46,547 nucleotides of DNA from Saccoglossus kowalevskii (GCF_000003605.2 NW_003128864.1:544105-590651); one strand, 5' to 3'. Positions 1 through 12,516 are shown, counted from the first letter of the stretch. Numbers and translations are program-made. The notes: generated by a model from the sequence alone, not told the origin.

Positions 1-1140
1 CTCTGTAGGGAACTAGTAATTTTCCTGGCGCTACTATGGTAATTTAGCCGATAACACGTGATCCTGTTTGACCAATTACAGTACAGTATTAACGAGTGAT
101 GTGTTATAATCAAGAGTATTGATGTTTATTGCGACTAGCGTGAATGGATAGCTTCGTTTCGACAATGAGCTGTTATTGCTGTAAACAATGTTAAATTATT
201 CTTCAAATGCTCAGTTTAACTATTTCTTTTATTTAACAACAAATCATGTACCTTTCCTATCAAAATCCAAGCAAAAAGATCGTACAACCACATCGGCAAA
301 TCTCATCAGTGCTGCGTTCAATAACATTAACATATTCACATGAGCTATGGTAATTTGAACACGTTGGCATCATCCACCGTTTTCATTGGTTAATTATCAA
401 TTTGATGTGTCAGGTCAAAGAACACCGTCCAGGTCAAAACATGGTGAATATTTTTACAGCATCGAGTGTTGAAAATGCGAACGGAATTATTCGCTTATTT
501 TAATTATTATTAGGTAATAATCAGCAATCGTGAAATGCAGTATGACCGGATTGCGCTACCGCGAACATTTGCTACTAAGTAATGCAGTTGGGTTCGTTTT
601 TATTTGAAACTTGTTTTAGAATATACTTTCGTTATAAAATGAAACAAAATAATTGTATTTGGCGCACGAGGTTCGTTAATGAGATTTTTTTGGGCGAAAA
701 ATGCGCGGTCTACTTTTTAATCCAGCAAGAAGAGCATGTATAAAATTTAATAAATTGCAACGTGAATAGCGTCTTTTGTTTTGGGTGGACCAACTGCCGG
801 TGTTGATAATCGGCATAGGCCCCCGTAAAATATTTAATGATCATTTTTTGACAATTTGAACCCCAAATAAGGGCCCACCATCCGTGAAACAGCCCAGGGC
901 GATTTTTCGGATGGGCGAATTTACGGCAGATTCCGGTATATGTTCCCCGGGAATCTATAATCAAGTAAAACAAATGGTGTCACTATGCAATATTTTTGGT
1001 GTAACTTTCCATTTACAAAACATTTAAGTATGACCCATGAGAAAGTTTCCCAATTTTCTGCCTGAACATAATTTCAATGGAAGAATTCAAAATGTAGGTA
1101 TAAAATACAACATATTTGATGAAGGTGCGACATTTAACTT
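1..1140. other. No gene recognised
   Basis: AT-rich sequence without a recognisable coding region. A minus-strand reading frame at 710-973 has no domain I know and no splice context, so it is not called. Confidence 0.5.
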
Positions 1141-1465
1141 TTTAACGTTATCAATATTATCGTCTAAAAATGTATAAATTAGACAAGCCATTTTTAGGCA
1201 ACTATTGGGGTAGTTTGTTTTTCTTCGATATTATCGATATCGTCTAATAATGCCTAAATTAGACATGCTTGTCTGGGCAACTATTGGGACAGTTCGTTTT
1301 TCAACATTATCGATAATATCGGATAAAAATATCTTCCCCAATAGTTGCCCACACATGGTTGTCTAACACGTGTTAGTGATGCCAACATTTCATTAGATTT
1401 TATTAGACGATAATTATCCGATAATATCGGAGAAAAACTTAGATTTTATTAGACATTATTAGACT
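1141..1465. repeat. Foldback/tandem element with TATCGATA-type core
   Basis: Two imperfect direct units (about 1141-1225 and 1226-1300) each contain a 'TTAGACA...GGCAACTATTGGG' segment. A third copy lies inverted at about 1336-1365 ('CCCAATAGTTGCCCA...TTGTCTAA'), so 1258-1365 can fold into a long hairpin around an ATTATCGATAATATCGG core. The same core motif recurs at about 10865-10885, which points to a dispersed, non-coding foldback or MITE-like element. No reading frame is seen inside. Confidence 0.6.
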
Positions 1466-1560
1466 ATTGGCACCTTTTGAGGCCTCACTGATCACTGCGT
1501 GTCCCGGAATCAATCGCGTCGCTATCGCTGATGTAAAAAGTCTTTCACCCCTTGGTTATT

Positions 1561-1595
1561 AGTCCCCGTTCGGACGAAGTCCGAAAACGGGGACT
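1561..1595. repeat. 35-bp near-perfect hairpin at start of repeat block
   Basis: Arms AGTCCCCGTT and AACGGGGACT enclose an inner pair CGGAC/GTCCG around GAA. The hairpin sits directly before the GTCCGT microsatellite and looks like the terminal structure of the repeat that follows. Confidence 0.8.
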
Positions 1596-2660
1596 TATAA
1601 TTCGGTCTCCGTCCGTCCGTGTGTCCGTGTGTCCGTGCGTCCGTGCGTCTGCGCGTCCGTGCGTCCGTCCGGAGTCATATCTCAGAATCCCTTGGACCGA
1701 TTCCGTTCATTCTTTGCATGTGTCTAGTACTTTATGTGGGACATATGCACATGCAGTGGTTTAGCGATTTGATTCAAAATGGCCGACTGGCAGCCATCTT
1801 GTTTTTTGAAAATGTTGTATTTTGGACATGCTTTGTCAGTTTTCTTTCAAACTTGGTACATAGAAAATACATGTTAGGATACATGTCCATGATGATTTAT
1901 TTCACAATTGGATCAAAGATGGCCGACTGGCAGCCATCTTGTTTTTTGAAAATGTAATATTTTGGACATGCTTTGTCAGTTTTCATTCAAATTTAGTACA
2001 TAGATAATACATGTTAGGATACATGTCCCCGACCGTCCGTGAGTTCCTGAGTCTGTCCGTCCGTCCGACCGTCCGTCCGTCCGTGTGTCCGTCTGTCCGT
2101 GCGTCAGTCTGTCCGTCATATTTTAGAATCCTATTGACCGATTCCGTTCATTCTTTGCATGTGCCTAGTACCTTATGTTGGACATATGCACATGCAGTAG
2201 TTTAGCGATTCGATTCAAAATGGCCGACTGGCAGCCATCTTGTTTTTTGAATGTTGTACTTTGGACATGCTTTGTCAGTTGTCATTCAAACTTGGTACAT
2301 AGATTATACATGTTAGGATACATGTCCATGACGATTTATTTCACAATTGGATCAAAGATGGTCGACTGGCAGGCATCTTGTTTTTGTTTTGTTATGCGGT
2401 ATCTTGGACGTGCTCTGTCAGTTTTCATTCAAATTTGGCACATACATGTACTTTATACATGTTAGGATGCATGTCCATGACAATTTGTTTCAAAATCTGG
2501 TCAAGGATGGCCGATTGACAGCCATCTGACTTTTTGTCCTTACTACTATATTTCCACAATTTATGTACCATTTTCATTCGTATTTGGCACATCATACATA
2601 TCAGTGTGTTTCATAATCAGATCAAAGATGGCCGAATAACGGCTGTTTTTATTTTGGCCA
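1596..2660. repeat. Composite repeat: (GTCCGT)n plus GGCCGACTGGCAGCCATC units
   Basis: Two long direct copies (about 1607-2040 and 2040-2500) each begin with a GTCCGT-rich microsatellite, continue with a shared 'GACCGATTCCGTTCATTC' stretch, and then carry units about 140 bp long. The unit signature 'ATGGCCGACTGGCAGCCAT' or a decayed form appears at about 1779, 1918, 2219, 2357, 2506 and 2626. The open frames over the microsatellite (Val-Arg/Cys-Pro-Ser runs) are a product of low complexity, not genes. Confidence 0.75.
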
Positions 2661-3537
2661 TATTACTATGACACGAAACACGTGTTTTGATGTAAATAAA
2701 CAATCTGTTGTATACGCCACTTGGAACTCAAGTTTCAAGGACACACTCGCGACAACCCCTCCGCTTTAATATGACGAGCACAAAGAGAACTTAACGGGGA
2801 CTGTGTCATTTTCAATGACTTGTTATCACCGTTTCACGTTCCAAATTTTGGTTCCCGGTCACCTCTAATAAACAACCTATCTAACAGCTTGGTTGAATTG
2901 ATGATAAACAAACAATCATGGTAGATTGGCCCGACTTTCTCTCGATCGGAAATGCAAGGGAGATAAGACTTGATTTCCAAATACGCAGGTCGTTTAGATC
3001 GGACGGTTACTTTTGTTTCAGATTCGTTGTTGTTTTGGGTGAATATAGAACATGTTCAAGCCCAAAATTGTTGGAATAATGTTCACGTCGCTGTACGTCA
3101 AAACACACTCTCTAACTTGACAACATTCACTTCCGGACCACTAAGCAAATAGGTGGAAATACCAGTTACATCACTCATGAAGATTGATGATTCGATTGCT
3201 GACCGGGATAGCTACAATAGTGATCATTTCTATGCAATGTAAAATCTTATCGATGCTGTAGGCGGCGATGGCTGTCAGATGGTTTTGCTTCTGTGGCCAG
3301 GTCTCATGGCACGGGCAACTGACATTGTTTTACTATTCTGACGTTTTCTGGGCTGTATATAACAGTAAGTAAGTAGGTTGGTACTAGTAAACAGCCCGGG
3401 ACATAGTCAATATAGGAGTCTGAGTCAGTTAGGCTCTGAAAATATCGTCATCGCGCAGTATTCCATTAATTAACGGAGTTTACATAACAACCTTATGCAT
3501 AATTATTTACAAGTTGCTACTACCTTATATTAAAGAG
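2661..3537. other. No gene recognised
   Basis: Unique-looking intergenic sequence. I see no coding domain and no splice structure. Confidence 0.5.
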
Positions 3538-4190
3538 ATTTTTGGTTTGTGATGGTTCAGCTTCGTCGTTCTGTACTTCATTTAGTAATTCGAACTTCCC
3601 AGATTGTGAAAAAACGGAGAGTTTCTTGATTTAAATATGGAAAACGCCTTGGCTTAATTATTTGCTGGGGACGGCCGTTTAGTTACATACTTTCAGCACA
3701 TCAACCTAAAAACGTTAGTAAATCAAATTCACAGGAAGTTGACAATCACTACTATTGCTAAATCAACAGTTGTGAACTTTTTAGCAATGAAAAATATTGA
3801 TTACTTTTGTGCACTTCCGGTACGATTAGACTTAAAATACACCGCGAATATTCACTTTTGAGATTTTTGGTATGTCGTTGGTTCTTGGATATTTCAGCTT
3901 CATCGTTCTGTACTTCATTTAGTAATTCGAACTTCCCAGATTGTGTAAAAACGGAGAGTTTCTCGATTTCAATATTGAAACCGCCTTGGCTTAATTATTT
4001 GCTGGGGAACGGCCGCTTAGGTATGTGCTCTGTAACTTGCAGCGCATGTACCTGAAAATGTTAGGTAATCAAGTTCACAGGAAGTTGACAATCTCTAATA
4101 TTGCTGAATTGCCAGTTGTGAGCTTTATCAGGATTCCCGTATGAAGTTACACATCAATCTAGCAAGGAAAAATATTGATAACTTGTGTGC
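3538..4190. repeat. Diverged tandem duplication, unit about 340 bp
   Basis: The segment with 'CGTTCTGTACTTCATTTAG' and 'GCCTTGGCTTAATTATTTGC' at 3570-3685 recurs at 3900-4022. The following 'TTCACAGGAAGTTGACAAT' and 'AAAAATATTGAT' parts recur in the same order. The copies differ by scattered substitutions and small indels. Non-coding. Confidence 0.75.
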
Positions 4191-6949
4191 CAGTTATATA
4201 ATAAAATATGAAATAATTAATATTTCATCTTTGTTAGTATATCTTTATTCATTAAAATATGTACACATCATATCTAATTGGGGTGGGTATTGCCAAGCAA
4301 CTGACCGCAAAATACGCCTTTGAGAAGTGTGTGACTCCTCTCACCGGGGCCTGTTTGCCAACGAGAGTCGATGTCACAATTTAAATCCTTGGGGCAGGGT
4401 CCGTGGTGTTGATTAGCCAGTATACAACGAACATTAACACACCACGCATACAGACAGACAAGGTGCTGACAATGGTTGAACAGTATCAACTTCAAATACT
4501 TTAATACAATACGAAGAGAAATCCTGACTCAACAAGCAGCATCCAAAAGATGCTTTGTTCCCTCTATTTAACATTAACAACATTCAATAACTATACTGCT
4601 TGCAATAAGTATTTTAACCTGACTAAATTTGGTCAAAACAACTCACTGACTACACTATCAGCCAGCAAGCTAATCACTATATCAGTCCTAATCGTACAAA
4701 TAATTCACTTAACTATATTAAACTACAACAACCTGATATACATGTATGCTCAAAACAATATACATGTATTGTTCCAGCATGCCCTAGCTATCTTACACGC
4801 AGGGTCTATTCAGCTCAAACTAAACAAATTCATTAACCTTATTAATCCAACAAGATCTGTGTAAATACATCATTAACCTTATTAATCCAACACGATCTGT
4901 GTAAATATACAATATCATCTGAACAGTACCTAATTATAATCACATGCACCGTATTAACCTGTCACAGCCTCTCACTTGAGACTACCTTAAAGTAGAGCAA
5001 TATTAATAGTTTCAATAATATGAAACACAGATTACTACATAGAAATGCTGTGTTAAAAGAACAAAACGTGTATCTCTAACACTCATTAAAATGCTTCAAC
5101 GCAAAATACAGGGAGTCTACGCACAATTAAATAAATCTAGATTATGCTTAAACAATATGATTCATATGCAGCTGGCCGCTACAGAAATTACACTGGTACT
5201 TCACAGAAAAATTAAACAAAAGAGGATAGTCAATGCTATGTCCCCGTCCCAAGAAATGGTAGCATCCAAGCTATCCAAAGTAAAGCTGAAATTTCACAGC
5301 AATGGTTACTGGGGCAAAACAACAGACTCATGCCATCCACTAATTACTTTACAAAATTTACAACGAGAACTCAATAGCTTTACCGCTATCGTCAGTTTTC
5401 ATTAAATGATAATACTACAATAATAAAACTATATCAAACAAGCATATGGTATGTTTAACAAAATACAGCAATGTCACACGATGTCAAAAGTCGCCATCTT
5501 GTTCACAACGTTCTGTACAGTTCCGAAAATTCAAATTCAAACCAAAATTCATTTTGTCGTGGTGTAAGTCCTCACTCGCAATGGGTAACAATCGCAATGT
5601 AAAATGACCCAGTGTCATTACTAAATGTCAAACATAAATGTCTTTTTTTATAAAAAAACAAAACAAAAAAAACATACACGCACGTTTCACTATACATAGG
5701 TTACGATACAATGCTTTTCATTTGTTTCTTTAATTATGCTGTAAAAAATAAAAAATTAAATTTGAAGAATTATATCGAGGTCTCAAATTAATAAATGTTT
5801 CCAGTGTTCATTTCACAAATGTGCATAACCTTCTCTCCCGAAAAATAAAAGTGGAGGCTTCAAGAGAACTAAGTACACATTCTTGTATTTGTAAACATGG
5901 ACCGTAGTTCTGGATCCGTCAGATATAGCAAGAAACTACATATTTACATTTGTTTCAATTAAAACTATATTAGGAATACATAATACCGATACATAAATCA
6001 GGTGATGTGATGGCATGGTTGGTCCCTTTGGTTGAGGTTTGTATCTTTACGCATAGAGCCAGATAAAAACGTCATATTGCTGATTTTGAACCAACCTGCC
6101 CTTTGGTAAATTCTTTTTGATGAGTGAATGACATAGCAATACACAGACAACCACAAATTATAATCGACTTTGGTCCTATGTGATATACGTAAAGAAAATA
6201 TGTGAAATACATCAAAAGATGATATCCCATTTTTGACCACTTGATAAAGATTGCATTATACTTGTATAATTCACTTATTACTTATGTCTGTCCATGAATA
6301 ATCAGAATCACAAATTGCGTTAGCGTGCCCAAAGATTGTTATAAGGTTTCATATCTTATTTTTAGCCCAGTTACCGAGACGTCATCGCCGTTTTACTAAC
6401 TTTGAAGTAATTTTATCAGCGGTATTTACAGACCACCTTTTCAAACAACACCTTGGTGAATGTCTAGGACTACTGATCTAAAAACTAGATCACGGCACAA
6501 TTAGATCACCAATATCATTTCAAATTGTTTTTGTTTCACAAAGAAGAAATCATACTGCAGCCTAATTGTCTATGATACATGGGTTATGAATGTGTATCAG
6601 TCTATACTATTAATTTCACTGGAAGTGATACATGAGGAATAATGTTCCATATGTATTGCATACTATCATTACAATTCGTACGACCGACATCATCATTAAT
6701 ATTCATGTGCTAAGTACTGTGTTTATTGTGTTGTGTGTGTGTAAGTACTCGCTCACACGATTACGTATCCTCATGGTTGTTTGTTTGTGATTGAAACTTC
6801 CACAAATACCTGCGACAACCAAGTAATCGATCCTGTAGTAGAGAAAACAAAAGAAATTTATAAAACTAAAGTAGGTTGTAATAAGTGTGTCTATGTCGGT
6901 GATCTTTACCATAATCAGAGCAACCACACACTGAAAAGAAATATGCAAA
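4191..6949. other. Intergenic, small repeats only
   Basis: A GC-richer island at about 4290-4470 stands out, but I cannot assign it to a family. A 40-bp tandem pair ('CATTAACCTTATTAATCC') lies at 4831-4908. AT-rich low-complexity sequence lies at 5640-5760. No gene is supported. Confidence 0.4.
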
Positions 6950-8560
6950 AATACAATTGTTTTGTTTTTTGTTTTAGCCATAACACACTGAAACTGAATG
7001 CGGTTTAAACCCAATGTATTTTTAAAAGTCATTTCAATTTTAACCGTACCCCCCCCCATTAAAGATGTCAGCTATATAAACAATTCCTAGATCCTTTAAA
7101 TCTGAATAAAATATACTTTTATTTTGAATAAGAATGTTTTTATTATTCCTTCCATATAATCTCATACACAGGGGAAATAAACTCATACTGTATAACATTA
7201 CTTCATACACTTAGCATTTCCCAATAAAACGGTGGTAATTTATTATGTAGTGCGTTTATTGAGAGGTTGCATCGAAACATTAATTGTACCCCAAGTGGTT
7301 TGAAATAAAGATCTAGGAACCGTTTCCATGGATGACAGTATGATTACAAATACCTTTTAACCCAGTTAATGTTAAAAGCTTTTTGCATAGCACAAATATC
7401 CAACATCCCTAACCCACCATGGCCAATGTCACCTATCATAGTATTACGCGCAACTCTATCAAGGGGAATATTTTTTGAATTAATCTTTTTGACATCAGAT
7501 TAAATAATATTAATCAGATTTAACATATAAAGAAATTTGTGTATAACAACAGATTTAATAATTTGTATTTTACCAATTAGTGTGAGGTTTCGCATATTCC
7601 AGAAGTTTGAAACTTTTTCAAGACTTTTAGTTGGAGCAATTACGTGTTTCTGATATGCAGCTGTAGAGTTGTAAGAAAAGTATACACCCACAATCTTGAT
7701 AGGTGACATAGCCCATTTACCCCAAGCGGAGTATCTTTCCGTTGCCTCCAAGGTCTGACATAAAACAGGTGAGGTCATCAGCATACGCAGAATGTTTCAT
7801 TTCAAAACCACCAATATTAATTCCCCTGATTCCATTGTCATATTGCAGCTTTATCAAAAGTGTTTCTAAAGACAGAATGAACAAAATTGGTGATAGGTGA
7901 TCCCCCCTGTCTGACTCCCCTAGAGAGGGAAAAATATCCTAATGACAGCCCTCTATTCATAACACAACTAGATGGACTTGAATAAAAGGCCTGTACCCAA
8001 CCTAACAAAGAGAGACCAAAGTTGAATTTACGTAGACAACGAACATGAAATCCCATTCAAGACTATCAAAGGCTTTTTGGAAATCAATAGCTAAGAGCAC
8101 CCATTTTTCCATAATCTTTTGTGTATTACATAATTCCCTCAATGACACGAACACAGTCACCAATTGATCTATTCTTAATAAATGCTGTTTGACCTTCATT
8201 GATTAATTTATCCAGAGTATGTTATAGGTGTTCAGCAATGCATCTAGCATCAATCTTATTATCAACATTAAGTAATGTTATTGGCGTCCAATTACCTATA
8301 TGCCTTTTATCCTTGCCTGCCTTTTCTATAAGTGTAATTACCCCCTGTGACTACATATGTTCCTAATAAGAGCCAGAAAGCTAGATCAAATTCTGCAGTC
8401 AGACCATCATTGCCTGGAGTTTTATTTTTGTTTATGCTATTTTTGTACATGCTGTAATTTCCCCTTCACAAATCTCTCGAGTTTTCCGATTGAGCATTGG
8501 AATATCATTATTGTCCAAAAAGCTTTCAGTAATACTTGAATCGTTACCCAAGTTCGGTAA
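6950..8560 (-). pseudogene. 5'-truncated L1/Tx1-like LINE reverse transcriptase relic
   Basis: Read on the minus strand, the order of motifs is that of a non-LTR retrotransposon: a decayed 'NNKTPGNDGLTAEF'-like segment (about 8400-8460), 'ITLLNVDNKIDARCIAEHL' (about 8225-8285), 'LLAIDFQKAFDSLEWDF' (about 8045-8095), 'GVRQGGSP' (about 7893-7920), the catalytic 'AYADDLTCFM' (about 7765-7795), the thumb segment 'MRNLTLIGKIQIIKS' (about 7545-7600), and 'GDIGHGGLGMLDI' then 'NINWVKRY' (about 7350-7440). The C-terminal part runs on to about 6950. The motifs fall in several frames and stops are frequent, so it cannot encode a protein. No endonuclease domain is seen upstream, so the copy is 5'-truncated. 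The exact ends are uncertain. Confidence 0.85.
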
Positions 8561-9302
8561 AACTTACAATGACCTAATTGACATACATTTCGTATTTCGC
8601 AAAGCCTAGTGTAATCATAGTCGGAATGATTTACACAGTTACGATCTCCCTTCTAGAATAAGACGTACCTATCCACTGGTGGTGAAGAAGACCTGTGAGT
8701 GGAAGAAATCGAAATTACAGGCACATATAAACATAAAATATCCGACCTATACCTCGGCAAATGCGGTAAGCAGACGCGCTTTCCATTACGCCGCAGCGCA
8801 CTACGTAATGGTATAATATGGAACTACACAGTAGATGTGATTTGGTTTCATGCATTATGTATTTCATGTAGTTGACGAAAATCACTATTTTGTTTGACTC
8901 ATCATAGAAAATGCTGTTTAGTATTTCAAGCAGGGTATCTAATGAAAATAACATTTTAACAACAGCCATTATGACATTCCTTCATCCGCCCGCCAATCAA
9001 ACACACACTTTACAATAGGAACATCCGAGGATTTTTGCGGTCCAGTGAGCCATGTATGGACCGTCGTAAATAGCAACAGAGAGGTCCAATGATCAAAGAA
9101 ATTTCCGGAACTACTTTCGTTTGATTGGAGAAAATTTATAAAAAAATAAAAAGGACAATCATGATGATGTTAATATTCAATATCTTAATAAAAGTTTGCA
9201 ACCACACACAAATCAAATTTTACAACAATACATCTCACATCGGATACATGAGCCAATTTCTGTGTTCTTTTCTACCCTTTCCTCTACCTTTGTCTTGCTC
9301 TA
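8561..9302. other. No gene recognised
   Basis: Intergenic sequence. A weak tRNA-like stretch (minus strand, about 8735-8812) is discussed among the rejected items. No coding evidence. Confidence 0.4.
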
Positions 9303-9685
9303 TTAGCTCGATTTAACTTTATGCAAAGTAACTCGATCATTTAGACTTGTGGAGTACTTCTTATCGCGAAGGTAGCGCTCCAAACTACACTTCATGTTGG
9401 CGAGGGAAGCTGACTCATATTCGTCTCCGTCCTTCTTCATGCTGATGAAAAATTTGCCCGGAAGCTCTTTCGACTCGACCGGTGGTATGTCTTCGAGACG
9501 CCGCAATCCGTATTCTGAGTTATCCACTCGGTATCACGTTCGGTAGTGTTAACGGTACTTTGCTTCTGGTGTGCTTTCACAAAACCGTCCACTTCGTCTA
9601 GTGCTGGTCCAAGAATTTCATCAAGTTGGCCCTGTCCCATTGACCGCAAACACTGCATAATATCCATTTCGTCTGCTGCAGCCAT
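9303..9685 (-). pseudogene. Crypton-type (DUF3504-like) N-terminal domain, frameshifted fragment
   Basis: From the Met at 9685 the minus strand encodes an N-terminal part that includes 'LDEVDGFVKAHQKQSTVNTT'. The next recognisable part, 'LRRLEDIPPVESKELPGKFF' then 'DGDEYESASLANMKCSLERY', is in another frame; the switch is needed near 9500-9527. The signature (IPP-E-L--FF, K-DG-EY--SL---SLERYL) is that of the N-terminal domain found in Crypton-derived proteins (ZMYM2/QRICH1/KIAA1958-like) that precedes a tyrosine-recombinase core. The frame ends at 9303, without the catalytic core. It could also be a first exon with an undetected splice, but the overlapping frames favour a frameshifted relic. 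The family call is from recognition, not a search. Confidence 0.6.
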
Positions 9686-9759
9686 TATCGTCTGCAGGTT
9701 GTCAAGGGAGCCAGTTAACGGGATGCGTAAACTTATCCATCCGCAGTGCCGCACTTATC

Positions 9760-10084
9760 GATTAACGCGGTTGCATGCAAAACTTTGTTACTGCTTATGA
9801 AAAATGCACCTTTTTACCAATAAGAATTACCTTTAAACATTAAGATATAAACCCTGTGTTTTTTATGTAAATAAAGGCATGTAATAACAATATTACAGCC
9901 CGAATATGGAAGTTAGTGCCCTCGCGCAAGGAGATCTTTGCCCTGCTGACGTCGGGCAAATGAACACTTGCGCTCCGGCACAAACACCCATATACGGGCA
10001 GTAATATATAGTACACAGCTTCCAGCACCAAGGAATATGAACACAAGAACAAACACTGGCCTAATTCAGGTTATCACTCATAAT
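9760..10084. other. No gene recognised
   Basis: Short intergenic stretch. The open frame on the minus strand (9840-10052) has no recognisable domain. Confidence 0.4.
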
Positions 10085-10175
10085 GTAGACTAAGCTATAA
10101 ACATGAAACACGGGATTCAAACCCACGAACTAGCAAGCTGTCTGGTTACTATAAGAAGATGCCACAGTGGCCACC
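10085..10175 (-). repeat. tRNA-derived SINE head (degenerate)
   Basis: On the minus strand a good Pol III B-box, GGTTTGAATCC (complement of 10113-10123), follows an anticodon-arm-like 'CAGACAGCTTGCTAG'. The acceptor arm does not close, so this is not a functional tRNA gene. A poly-C run borders it at about 10172-10187. Confidence 0.5.
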
Positions 10176-10189
10176 CCCCCCCCCCCAAA

Positions 10190-11294
10190 GACAGCTCAAA
10201 AAAGAGTGTAATAGATACGAACTTACAGTCACGAAATGGACATGCATGAACAAAATTACTGACATTACACACCATGGCGTAAATATAAAGCCATGATTGT
10301 ATAGTGTGTATGAGCTATCCAGATACCAAAATATCTTATTTCCTTCCGTGTACTAGTATCTTGATCATGACAGTAATACGCGACTTTAAAACAAGCTTGT
10401 CAAATAATCATAAGAATTATATGAAAACAGTCGAATGTGGTTTCTATATTAATAACAGAAACGTTTTGTCTGATTCGAGAAAGTGTACAGTTTCCGCGCG
10501 CAATTAAAATTCACCACTTTATGCTTAATAGTACTTAACAGAAAAAATTGTAAACGTGTTATAGTATAATATTGTCCAGATTGTAAACTTCTCGCCACAG
10601 TGATTGCATTTGACATGCAGAACTATTTAGTGGACAGGATGGTAGAATAAACGCAAACCAGCTGTTGAATCTCCCTTGCGGCGTCGATCATCAACATAGA
10701 AGCACTGAACCATAGACAAATATTGTGATTCAGTGGCGCCCTTGTTCGTGCAAAATTGTAAAGGTGTTTGTTTCTCTGATAAAAACGTGTTACGTAAAAC
10801 ATTGTTCAGTTTCAATTCAATTCAGTATTGATATTCACATTCAATATAACATTTGATTGGAAAATTATCGGATAATATCGGATATGACATTGTGGTCACA
10901 GGGTTTAATATTTTAGTAATGGTCTTGTTTAGCCACAGTTTCACTGTTGTATTCCACATCTTTCCATGTTTTTCTCCTTGGTTGACATTTTAGTCCCCCC
11001 CCCGTGTGCTCGTGGCGTACACTTGTCATCAGCATGTGCGTGCTTTCATGGTGTGTCAGTGTGGTGTAAACTTACAGGAATAAAGGAATTGTCCAGACAA
11101 TAAATGATTTGACCACACTAGGTTTTACTGGAATCAAATGTTCACTTGATATATTGTAATCTAACTGTACATATCGTTTACGAATATTGAACATAAACTC
11201 ATTAACTTGTGGAACACCTAGGAAACTAACATAACAGTGCTGAAAATTATAATTATACGATCAATAATAGTATTGGTAGCCTGAAAAAATAGCT
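10190..11294. other. No gene recognised
   Basis: Intergenic sequence up to the assembly gap. It includes another copy of the GATAATATCGG foldback core at about 10865-10885. Confidence 0.4.
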
Positions 11295-11812
11295 NNNNNN
11301 NNNNNNNNNNNNNNNNNNNNNNNNNNNNNNNNNNNNNNNNNNNNNNNNNNNNNNNNNNNNNNNNNNNNNNNNNNNNNNNNNNNNNNNNNNNNNNNNNNNN
11401 NNNNNNNNNNNNNNNNNNNNNNNNNNNNNNNNNNNNNNNNNNNNNNNNNNNNNNNNNNNNNNNNNNNNNNNNNNNNNNNNNNNNNNNNNNNNNNNNNNNN
11501 NNNNNNNNNNNNNNNNNNNNNNNNNNNNNNNNNNNNNNNNNNNNNNNNNNNNNNNNNNNNNNNNNNNNNNNNNNNNNNNNNNNNNNNNNNNNNNNNNNNN
11601 NNNNNNNNNNNNNNNNNNNNNNNNNNNNNNNNNNNNNNNNNNNNNNNNNNNNNNNNNNNNNNNNNNNNNNNNNNNNNNNNNNNNNNNNNNNNNNNNNNNN
11701 NNNNNNNNNNNNNNNNNNNNNNNNNNNNNNNNNNNNNNNNNNNNNNNNNNNNNNNNNNNNNNNNNNNNNNNNNNNNNNNNNNNNNNNNNNNNNNNNNNNN
11801 NNNNNNNNNNNN
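11295..11812. other. Assembly gap (N run)
   Basis: 518 unresolved bases. The reading frame that spans them is meaningless. A terminal exon of the SLC7-like locus could lie in or near the gap. Confidence 0.99.
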
Positions 11813-12335
11813 TAGTTAATATAAATCAGTGAAAGGGCTAATCTTATATTCATATAATTTCAAAGAGCAATTATTAAACAACGTATATGATTCTTAGAAA
11901 AAAATGTTTCAATGTTTGCCAAGAATATCAAATCTCTAGATAAAATACTAAAGTCAATTTGTTCAGCCCCAACAATCGAACTTCTATAATACACCAATGC
12001 ACAACCAATAAAAGAGCACCATTTACAGACAATGGACCTCTAAACAGCGTGGCGATTCTTGCACGATGAATAGCAAGCTTTACACAGAAATCGAGAAAAT
12101 AAACAATCACGAAATATGATTAAACGTATTTTTGGTTCAACGTATATCGATTTGAATGCAAACGAAGTAAGGTATTATGGCGTGTTGGTATCTGTGAGCG
12201 CAACCTGTAAACACATCTGCCAAAACCAAGTTATGGATCCTATGAAAATAAAAAAACATAACAGAATTATTATTATGACTAGGACATTGTCAGTTAATTA
12301 CAAAGGAATAATTTATTGCGCACAATATAACTTAC

Positions 12336-12516
12336 CCATTATTTGCGAGATCTTTTTAAAACGCTTCTTTTTATGAAGCACTCCGAGGAAGTATATTGGT
12401 GATCCAGTCAGAGTTATAGCCAATCCAATAGAAGAAACAATTGGAGTTGTATAAAATGGGACAACAACCAAAAACAGTGACATTAGGATGAACAAGCCTG
12501 GTATTACTAGAGGGAG
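12336..12516 (-). pseudogene. SLC7-like TM11-12 exon, copy A (open)
   Basis: 181 nt, open throughout: 'LPLVIPGLFILMSLFLVVVP' and then 'IGLAITLTGSPIYFLGVLHK', ending in a basic stretch. This is the last exon I can place. The usual short C-terminal exon was not found and may lie in or beyond the assembly gap. Confidence 0.85.

Noticed and set aside
1552..2529. Several Val-Arg-Pro-Ser or Cys-rich plus-strand frames
   Set aside because: They follow the GTCCGT microsatellite and its repeat units; no domain or splice context.
4274..4495. GC-richer minus-strand frame with several Cys
   Set aside because: It looks unlike its AT-rich surroundings, but no family could be recognised, so no gene is called.
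8735..8812. tRNA-like stretch on the minus strand (GCGTCTGCTTACCG...)
   Set aside because: The B-box is poor and no cloverleaf closes; at most a decayed tRNA-derived fragment.
11218..11853. 211-residue minus-strand frame
   Set aside because: It is almost entirely the N gap.
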